Shown here: positions 6,940 through 12,000 of the stretch, in pieces | Position numbering within the stretch: position 1 is the stretch's first letter | Layout: the number at the start of each line of letters is the position of its first letter | Assembly: GCA_025924435.1 (NCBI GenBank) | Contig: JAICIL010000113.1 | Span: 1-12,000, forward strand | Direction of reading: 5' to 3' | From: Chloroflexia bacterium | GTDB taxonomy: Bacteria > Chloroflexota > Chloroflexia > Thermomicrobiales > JALYUS01 | DNA length: 12,000 nt | The notes under the pieces: model-generated | What the model saw: the letters and a program-made list of their open reading frames with translations, nothing else | Told to the model about the DNA's origin: nothing | Databases searched by the model: none | Made by a program: the position numbers and the translations under genes

Positions 6940-8478
6940 ATGCAGTTTCCCGCTCCGCTCCGCCGCACACAACCGAACGGATGGATCGAGGAGGTGCGCG
7001 GCTATCCGCTCGCACCGCCCGTGCTGATGGCCGTGCTGACGCTGATCGCGCTCTGGCTGCTGGCGAACCTCGGGCCGATGGCGGCGGTCGCGCTCGTCAT
7101 CGGCGGCGCGATTGTGCTGCTCACGCTGGCGGAGCCGCGCTACGGCCTCTACCTCGCCGTGCTCTCCGTGCCGGTGCAGCAGTACGGCTCCCTCAAAGGA
7201 TTGACGGCGACGCAGGGGGCCTTCCTGCTCGTCGTCGTTGCGTGGGCGGCGGGCAAACTGCTGCGCGGCGCGCGGTGGGATGTGCTGCGGGACGCGAACG
7301 TCTGGCGGTTCGCCCTCTTCTACGTCGCCATTCTCGCCTCAGGCCGCGTCGCGGGGGACATCAGGGCGACGCTCACCGAGGGCTTCCACTGGGGCGAGGC
7401 GCTGGCGATCTACGTCATCGCGCGGGACACGCTGCGCACGCGGCACGATTGGGCGGGGCTGGTCGCCTGCTTCTTCGTCGGCGCGAGCGGTGAGGCGTTC
7501 ATCGGCACGGTGCAGAGCAAACTCGGCCTCGGCAACCTCTCCTTCTTCGTCGGCGGCATCGCGCGCTCCTTCGGCACCTTTGGCCGCCCGAACTCGTACG
7601 CGGGCTATCTTGAGATGATCGTTCCCCTCGCCGTGGCCGTCGCGCTCTGGGCGCTCTTCGCCCTCCCGGCGGCGCTGCGGCGATGGACCGCCGCGCGCGG
7701 CGGTCCACTGATTGAGGAGCGGCGTGCGCTTCTGCCGCTCCTCGGATTGCTGGCGGCGCTCGCGGGTGCGGGCGCGACGGCGCTGATGCTCGCGGCGGGC
7801 ATCACGCTCTCGCTCTCGCGCGGGGCATGGTTCGGGGGGGCGGCGGGGTTCCTCGCGATGATGTTCCTCGCCGGGCGGCGGTGGGCGATTGCCGCGCTGG
7901 TCGCGACCGGGCTGCTGGTGGCGACGCTCGCCCTCGGCGGGGCGGGCGTGCTGCCGAAGACGCTCCAGGAGCGGATCGGCAGCGTCGGCAGCAGCCTCAT
8001 CCTGCTCGATTATTACAAGGTGCCGATCACGGACGCCAACTTCGCCGTCAAGGAGCGGATGGCCTACTGGTTCGGCGGTATCCGCATGGCGGAGGATCAC
8101 CCCTGGCAGGGCGTCGGCCTCGGCAACTACGGCGCGCAGTACGACGCGAAATACTTCATCTCGCCCTTCATGAAGGCGCAGGTCCATGCGCACAACTACT
8201 ACATCCACATCACGGCGGAGACGGGGGTGATCGGGCTGGCGGCGTATCTGCTCCTGATCGGCGGCGTACTCGCGACGGGCGTCGGCGCGGTGCGGCGGAC
8301 GGCGCGCGACCCCTTCGCGCGCGCCCTCGCCCTCGGCGGCGTCGGGATCGTCGTCGCCGTCGCCGTCCACAACCTCTTCGAGGATTTGCATGTCCTCAGC
8401 CTCGGCGTCCACCTCAGCGCGGTCTGGGCGCTCCTCGCTTCCATCCGCGCCGGCAACGAGCGTCCCGCGAAGCGCTAG
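6940..8478 (+). CDS. O-antigen ligase/polymerase family membrane protein (Wzy/WaaL-like), second copy
   Basis: A 512-residue polytopic membrane protein with about ten to twelve hydrophobic segments. The Wzy_C pattern matches the first copy at the same positions: ITLSLSRGAWFGG with Arg294, then the large outer loop with DHPWQGVGLGNYGAQY and QVHAHNYYIH (His416, His418), then ETGVIGLAAYLLL. The two copies are clearly paralogous in layout but diverged in sequence, which suggests different jobs, for example one polymerase and one ligase. I chose ATG at 6940 (MQFPAPLRR), 9 bases after GGTGAGG. The frame is open further upstream to an ATG at 6841, but that would encode the palindromic element, and the extra 33 residues are unlike the family. 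GTG at 6925 is a possible alternative. Its role is inferred from neighbours and family. Confidence 0.87.
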   Translation: MQFPAPLRRTQPNGWIEEVRGYPLAPPVLMAVLTLIALWLLANLGPMAAVALVIGGAIVLLTLAEPRYGLYLAVLSVPVQQYGSLKGLTATQGAFLLVVVAWAAGKLLRGARWDVLRDANVWRFALFYVAILASGRVAGDIRATLTEGFHWGEALAIYVIARDTLRTRHDWAGLVACFFVGASGEAFIGTVQSKLGLGNLSFFVGGIARSFGTFGRPNSYAGYLEMIVPLAVAVALWALFALPAALRRWTAARGGPLIEERRALLPLLGLLAALAGAGATALMLAAGITLSLSRGAWFGGAAGFLAMMFLAGRRWAIAALVATGLLVATLALGGAGVLPKTLQERIGSVGSSLILLDYYKVPITDANFAVKERMAYWFGGIRMAEDHPWQGVGLGNYGAQYDAKYFISPFMKAQVHAHNYYIHITAETGVIGLAAYLLLIGGVLATGVGAVRRTARDPFARALALGGVGIVVAVAVHNLFEDLHVLSLGVHLSAVWALLASIRAGNERPAKR

Positions 8479-8489
8479 CCGCCCGGCTA

Positions 8490-8518
8490 TTGTACGAACG
8501 ACGTTTCGCGCGTATTCT
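8490..8518 (+). promoter_or_regulatory. Candidate promoter for the Phd/HicA-like pair
   Basis: TTGTAC (8490-8495) and TATTCT (8513-8518) are separated by exactly 17 bp in the 86-bp gap after the second ligase gene. Each matches the sigma-70 consensus only partly, so this is a weak, position-based suggestion. Confidence 0.3.
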
Positions 8519-8564
8519 TTGGGCTGATTGGTCAAATAGGCTGGATAGTGGTGAGGGATTCCCC

Positions 8565-9014
8565 GTGGTCGGAACGCCGATGATGGATGAAATTCAGTTC
8601 TCGCAAGCCAAATCGCGCCTGTCGGAGATCATGGACGATGTTGTCCATCGCGAACATCCGAAGGCGGTGCGCCGCGAGCGGGGCGGACACGAGGTGATGT
8701 ACCTCCTCCCGCGTGAAGTCCTCGACGCGGTGATCGGCGCGGCCCGTGTCGAGGTGGATTATCTTCCCGACAAGGACGGGATCGGCCTGTGGGTGAACGA
8801 TCTCGACATTGGCGCGCATGGCGTAGATGTCGAGGAGGCGCGGCGAAATCTTGTGCGGGAGGTGCGGTCGTACGTCGCGAACTTCCTCGGGGAATTGCCG
8901 ATTTATCTGACGTGGCCCGACCGCGCGCGACTCGTGCCGCAAGTGCTCCGCCTCGCGGTCGCCCGTGGCGACGACGAATTGGCGCGGCTCCTCTTCGACC
9001 CGGCCACGCCATAG
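8565..9014 (+). CDS. Phd-like antitoxin with HicB-like C-terminal half
   Basis: A protein of about 149 residues. The N-terminal half (IQFSQAKSRLSEIMDDVVHR ... VMYLLPREVLDAVI) has the Phd/YefM antitoxin pattern, a small DNA-binding fold that autoregulates its operon and neutralises a toxin. The rest resembles HicB: a short beta hairpin GIGLWVNDLDIGAHGVDVEE followed by EARRNLVREVRSYVANF, like the HicB 'G-x-T-x-EEA' helix. The combination is inferred from motif shape, not from a search. I placed the start at GTG 8565, about 7 bases after GGTGAGGG; ATG at 8580 or 8583 would remove five or six residues and lacks a spaced ribosome binding site. The partner gene starts one base after this stop. Antitoxin-first order fits most type II systems but is the reverse of the usual hicAB. 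Confidence 0.75.
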   Translation: MVGTPMMDEIQFSQAKSRLSEIMDDVVHREHPKAVRRERGGHEVMYLLPREVLDAVIGAARVEVDYLPDKDGIGLWVNDLDIGAHGVDVEEARRNLVREVRSYVANFLGELPIYLTWPDRARLVPQVLRLAVARGDDELARLLFDPATP

Positions 9015-9015
9015 C

Positions 9016-9438
9016 ATGCCGGGGCGGCGTCCGACTTGGGCGCAGGTGCGGCGTTTCTGCGAGAAGCAGGGATTCCGCCCGTCCACGACGGATCACGACT
9101 TCTGCGACATGATATTGCCGGACGGCAGCACGGCGGGTACGAAGATTTCCTTTAACCGTGTGGAGACGGAACCCGTTTCGCCATCGCTCTGGCCGCGCGT
9201 CTGGAAGCGACAATTGCGGCTCCGTTCGGAAGACGAGTTCTGGCGCGGACTCGATGGGACGCCCGTTGAATATGACATCCCACGAGAGATGGAACCGTCG
9301 CGGCCCTTGCCCGAATACCTCGCGCGCCACCTGCGCGAAGATCGCCACCTGTCGGATGATGCAATCGCCGCGACATCGCGCGAGGGGGCGCAGCGGGTGC
9401 TCAACGCGTGGTACAGCCGCGATCGCGGCGGCGAATGA
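9016..9438 (+). CDS. HicA-like putative toxin ('cytotoxic translational repressor' type)
   Basis: A 140-residue protein. The N-terminal segment WAQVRRFCEKQGF, then TDHDFCDMILPDG, then a basic WPRVWKRQLRLRSEDEFWRG follows the pattern of HicA-related proteins often annotated as cytotoxic translational repressors of toxin-antitoxin systems. In HicA proper the central His of the 'GSHH' strand is catalytic; here the equivalent is probably His in TDHDF. The C-terminal 60 or so residues (YDIPREMEPSRPLPEYLARH onward) exceed the usual HicA length and I do not recognise them. The ATG is one base after the antitoxin stop and has no clear ribosome binding site, so translation is probably coupled. Toxicity is inferred from the pairing. 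The two genes are on the same strand as the glycan block but look functionally independent. Confidence 0.68.
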   Translation: MPGRRPTWAQVRRFCEKQGFRPSTTDHDFCDMILPDGSTAGTKISFNRVETEPVSPSLWPRVWKRQLRLRSEDEFWRGLDGTPVEYDIPREMEPSRPLPEYLARHLREDRHLSDDAIAATSREGAQRVLNAWYSRDRGGE

Positions 9439-9484
9439 TTGTTCCGCTTTGGGTTGCGGTGTACCGTCGTCGGTCGCTGTCAGT

Positions 9485-10765
9485 TTACCCTTCCACCGCC
9501 TCTTGCGGCACGGCGAGCGGCAGCGATGCCTCGATGACCGTGCCACGGCGGTTGTCCGCCCCGCGCAGTTCGCGGACATTGAGGCCGACGAGGCCGGGTG
9601 CGCCGACGATGCACGCCGAGAGGAGGATCATCGCCGGGATGCCGACGATGGGCAGGAGGAGGCCGCCGAGCGCGCCGCCAACCGGCGTGCCGCTCTGCAT
9701 CAGCGTGCGGAGGAGGGCGAACGCCCGGCCCCGCAGCCCTTCCGGGATGATCCGCATGCGCAGCGTCTGCGCCCAGATCGTCAGGGGTGCGCCGCTCATC
9801 CCGTAGAGGACGAGCGCGAGGAGCGCGCCCCAGATCGTGCGGGCGGGCAGGAGGATGAGGATGACGGCGCCCGCCGAGCACTGCGCGAGGCAGATCAGCG
9901 CGCCGAGCGGCAGCCGGAACGTCGCGCCACCGACGATGAGCGAACTGATCACTTCCCCGACCGCCTCCGCGCCGAGCAAAACGCCGTAGAGGGCCGCGCC
10001 GCCGCCGAGTGAGCGGTCCGCGAGGATCGGCAGCCAGAGGAGCAGCATCCCGCGACCGATGTTGAAGCAGAGGAACATCGCCGTCGTCGAGAGCAGAATG
10101 CGATTGCCGAGCAGGAGCCGCACCGCGTGCCCGAGGCGATAGCCTTGTCCCACCGCCGGTTTTGCCGTGACCGGGCGCGGCGCGAGCCGGACACGGGAGA
10201 GCGCGACGGCGAAAAGGAAATACGAGCAAACATCCACGATCACGACATTCGGCGCGCCGATGATCGGGATGAGCGCGCCCGCGAGTGGCGGGCCGATCAC
10301 GCCGCCGAGCGTGAAACTGAGCATTTCCAATGCGTTCGCCGTCGCCAATTGCTCGCCCTCGATCAGCGATGGCACGAGCGATGGCCCGCCCGCCAGCGAA
10401 ATCATCATCAGTAGGCCGTAGACCCCGGCGACGACGTAGGCATGCCAGAGCGCCAGTCTGCCCAGCGCGTGCAGCAGCGGGATCAGGCCGATCACCGCGC
10501 CGCGTATGAGGTTGTCCGCGATCATCACCCGCCGCCGGTTGAAGCGATCCAGCAGCATGCCCGCCATCAGGCCGCCGACGATGATCGGCCCGGTGTAGCA
10601 GAGCAATAACCCGCCGACCGCGCGGGCGGAGCCGGTCGTGGAGTAGACGAACCAGATCAGCACGACGCGCGTCATGCCGTCACCGAGCACCGAGCAGGAG
10701 AAGCCGGACCAGAAGATGCGGAAGGAGCGATTGGCGAAGACCTGGCGATAGCGGTCAAATGTCAT
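9485..10765 (-). CDS. MFS transporter, drug/siderophore exporter type
   Basis: A 426-residue integral membrane protein of the major facilitator superfamily with about twelve hydrophobic segments. It begins MTFDRYRQVFANRSFRIFWS, typical of the MFS_3/EntS-like group of exporters. The MFS signature motif between helices 2 and 3 is seen as LLDRFNRRRV at residues 71-80. GLRGRAFALLRTLMQSGTPVG resembles the late MFS loop. The ATG at 10765 is chosen because a GGCGGGG run lies just upstream and homology starts there; the frame stays open further but adds residues unlike the family. It is transcribed divergently from a WYL-domain regulator 133 bp away, which suggests that regulator controls it. Its 3' end converges on the HicA-like gene with a 46-bp gap and no clear terminator. 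The substrate is unknown. Confidence 0.88.
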   Translation of the reverse strand: MTFDRYRQVFANRSFRIFWSGFSCSVLGDGMTRVVLIWFVYSTTGSARAVGGLLLCYTGPIIVGGLMAGMLLDRFNRRRVMIADNLIRGAVIGLIPLLHALGRLALWHAYVVAGVYGLLMMISLAGGPSLVPSLIEGEQLATANALEMLSFTLGGVIGPPLAGALIPIIGAPNVVIVDVCSYFLFAVALSRVRLAPRPVTAKPAVGQGYRLGHAVRLLLGNRILLSTTAMFLCFNIGRGMLLLWLPILADRSLGGGAALYGVLLGAEAVGEVISSLIVGGATFRLPLGALICLAQCSAGAVILILLPARTIWGALLALVLYGMSGAPLTIWAQTLRMRIIPEGLRGRAFALLRTLMQSGTPVGGALGGLLLPIVGIPAMILLSACIVGAPGLVGLNVRELRGADNRRGTVIEASLPLAVPQEAVEG

Positions 10766-10803
10766 AATTCCCCGCCCGCCTTTCCCCGAACTCGCGTAGC
10801 ATC

Positions 10804-10819
10804 GGTAGCCCGCGCTACC
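10804..10819. repeat. Small palindrome GGTAGC-CCGC-GCTACC
   Basis: A perfect 6-bp inverted repeat with a 4-base spacer in the divergent promoter gap, about 40 bp from the MFS start. It could be an operator half-site pair or a leader hairpin of the MFS transcript. Confidence 0.45.
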
Positions 10820-10834
10820 CACCACCATCCAAGA

Positions 10835-10871
10835 TATGATAAAGTGCCATTCCTGCCATCTGTTTGTCATA
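10835..10871. promoter_or_regulatory. Candidate operator in the MFS/WYL divergent region
   Basis: TATGATAAA at 10835-10843 and TTTGTCATA at 10863-10871 form an 8-of-9 inverted repeat centred at 10853, in an AT-rich patch unlike the rest of the region. The left half also looks like a -10 box (TATGAT) for the plus-strand regulator. The spacing between half-site centres is about 28 bp. I infer a binding site for the WYL regulator acting on both genes. Confidence 0.4.
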
Positions 10872-10898
10872 CTTTCGTCGGACGGATCGAAGGGCGAC

Positions 10899-11846
10899 AT
10901 GAACCGGTTCGATCGCGCGTTGGCGATCCTCCTGCTCCTGCGCGGTGGCAAGACACTTCCCGCGACCGACCTCGCGCGGCGGTTCGAGGTTTCGACGCGG
11001 ACGATCTACCGCGATGTCGAGACGTTGAGCGCCGTCGGCGTGCCGGTGTATGCCGAGATGGGCCGGGCCGGGGGGTTCCGCCTCCTCGCGGGCTACTTCC
11101 TGCCGCCCGTGATGTTCACCACCGCCGAGGCCGTCTCGCTCCTGCTCGGGCTGACGTTCTTGCGAAGCCTGCGCGCGACGCCCTTTGCCGCCGATCTCGA
11201 AACCGCCGAGCAGAAGTTGCTCGCCGCCGTGCCGGATCATCTGCGTGCGACGTTGGCGGACGCGCGGAAGGTGATCGGCTTCGAGCGTCCCCCGGCGGAC
11301 ATCTTCCATCCCGACCCACCCGATTCGGCCTCGCCCGCATCTATCACGGCGACGGAAGGGATGGTCGTGAGCGTCTTTCTCCAGGCCGTCCTGGACCGGC
11401 GCACGCTCTCCCTCCGGTACCGCTCGCCCTATCGCGGCACGACGGATGCAATTACTGCCGTCCCGCTCGGCCTGTTCTGGGATCGCGACCGCTGGTACCT
11501 CGCGGGGCGGCGGGATGGCGCGGGCGACGAATTTCGGCTCTGGCGCGCGGATCGGGTGCTGGGGATCAGCCCGCGGACCCTGCCCGCCGCATCCGCCCCC
11601 GAATTCGATGTGCGCGATCTCCTCGGACGCACCTGGTTGCATGCGGCGATGGAGCAATGGCGAGCGGAATCACCTGTCATAATCCGGCTCCCACGGCGGC
11701 AGGCGGCGCGGCTGCAACAGGATTGGTACTATCGCTATGCCACCTATGAATCCTTACCGGACGGCGATGTATTGATGACCTACGGTGACACGGATCGCGC
11801 GAATGTGCTGGAATTGCTCCGCTGGCTCGGCCCGGAGGCGGAATAG
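10899..11846 (+). CDS. WYL-domain transcriptional regulator (HTH_11 N-terminus), tail cut by TAG
   Basis: A 315-residue regulator of the DeoR-like/YafY group. Residues about 5-58 are a winged helix-turn-helix (MNRFDRALAILLLLRGGKTL, then ATDLARRFEVSTRTIYRDVE and GRAGGFRL). The WYL domain follows, with the name-giving Trp199-Tyr200-Leu201 in DRWYLAGRRDG and a basic FRLWRADRV. A WCX-type C-terminal domain ends ELLRWLGPEAE. WYL proteins sense ligands, often nucleic acid-related or nucleotide-like, and repress or activate neighbours; here the divergent MFS exporter is the likely target. I chose ATG at 10899 with AAGGG a few bases upstream; an ATG 21 codons earlier lies in the operator region. Directly after the TAG stop the same frame continues for 31 sense codons that look like the normal family tail, so this copy may be truncated. 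Confidence 0.87.
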   Translation: MNRFDRALAILLLLRGGKTLPATDLARRFEVSTRTIYRDVETLSAVGVPVYAEMGRAGGFRLLAGYFLPPVMFTTAEAVSLLLGLTFLRSLRATPFAADLETAEQKLLAAVPDHLRATLADARKVIGFERPPADIFHPDPPDSASPASITATEGMVVSVFLQAVLDRRTLSLRYRSPYRGTTDAITAVPLGLFWDRDRWYLAGRRDGAGDEFRLWRADRVLGISPRTLPAASAPEFDVRDLLGRTWLHAAMEQWRAESPVIIRLPRRQAARLQQDWYYRYATYESLPDGDVLMTYGDTDRANVLELLRWLGPEAE

Positions 11847-11942
11847 ATCGAACCGAAAGCGTGGCGCGTGGTAGTGCGTGCGGAGTTGGAAACGATGCTG
11901 GCAACATATGGTGATACGCCATCGCATGCGGAGCCTCGATGA
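11847..11942 (+). pseudogene. Apparent detached C-terminal tail of the WYL regulator
   Basis: The frame of the regulator continues after the TAG at 11844-11846 for 31 sense codons to a TGA at 11940-11942. It reads IEPKAWRVVVRAELETMLAT and then YGDTPSHAEPR. In many WYL regulators WLGP-x-AE is followed directly by a short hydrophobic residue, EP, an AWR-like helix and an ELE-x-ML end, so this looks like the natural last helix. No separate start or ribosome binding site is evident. It may be a nonsense mutation, a sequencing error, or a dispensable tail. Confidence 0.6.
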
Positions 11943-12000
11943 TTGTCTGTAGGGGCGATTCGCGACTGACGCAGTGCGGTTTTGGGCGCGGTTAACCCTG
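11943..12000. other. Right-edge intergenic sequence
   Basis: I see no supported gene, hairpin or repeat in these last 58 bases. They may belong to the 3' flank of the regulator gene. Confidence 0.5.

Noticed and set aside
7339..8535. A 398-codon minus-strand frame opposite the second ligase
   Set aside because: Charge-rich, low-complexity translation with no domain; the plus strand encodes a coherent multispanning protein.

Overview
The window is GC-rich chromosomal DNA, visibly above 60% across most genes. Start codons are a mix of ATG and GTG, and intergenic gaps are short (about 50-180 bp). No ribosomal or tRNA gene is present to fix the taxonomy. Heptanucleotide tandem repeats, pyrimidine-rich palindromic intergenic repeats and the gene content together suggest a free-living bacterium, perhaps Chloroflexota. 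That is an inference, not a demonstrated assignment.

Layout, left to right. (1) Positions 1-1449, minus strand: an acetamidase/formamidase gene followed downstream by an aldo/keto reductase gene that runs off the left edge. (2) Positions 1555-2278, plus strand: an overlapping MNT nucleotidyltransferase / HEPN pair, a toxin-antitoxin-type module with clearly lower GC than its surroundings. (3) Positions 2359-8478, plus strand: an exopolysaccharide or cell-surface glycan block. It holds a membrane-anchored GH39/PslG-like glycosidase, an O-antigen ligase/polymerase-like protein coupled to it by an ATGA overlap, a UDP-glucuronate decarboxylase (UDP-xylose synthase), and a second O-antigen ligase-like protein. 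(4) Positions 8565-9438, plus strand: a second toxin-antitoxin-like pair, with a Phd-like antitoxin carrying a HicB-like second half and a HicA-like partner. (5) Positions 9485-10765, minus strand: an MFS drug-type exporter, divergent from (6) a WYL-domain regulator at 10899-11846. The regulator's conserved C-terminal tail appears to continue beyond an in-frame TAG.

In the glycan block, the decarboxylase would supply UDP-xylose. The two multispanning Wzy/WaaL-family proteins would polymerise or ligate lipid-linked glycans outside the membrane. The glycosidase would trim the product, as PslG does in Psl synthesis. The decarboxylase gene is bracketed by two arrays of the same heptamer (GGACTGA, four perfect copies each), and the right array encodes the end of the protein and its stop codon. 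Next to that array lies a 149-bp compound palindromic element. Its right end supplies the likely ribosome binding site of the second ligase.

I did not find a clear, wholly new multi-gene system. The most unusual signals are the repeat architecture around the UDP-xylose synthase, the hybrid Phd/HicB antitoxin, and the interrupted tail of the WYL regulator. No gene-free stretch exceeds 300 bases.
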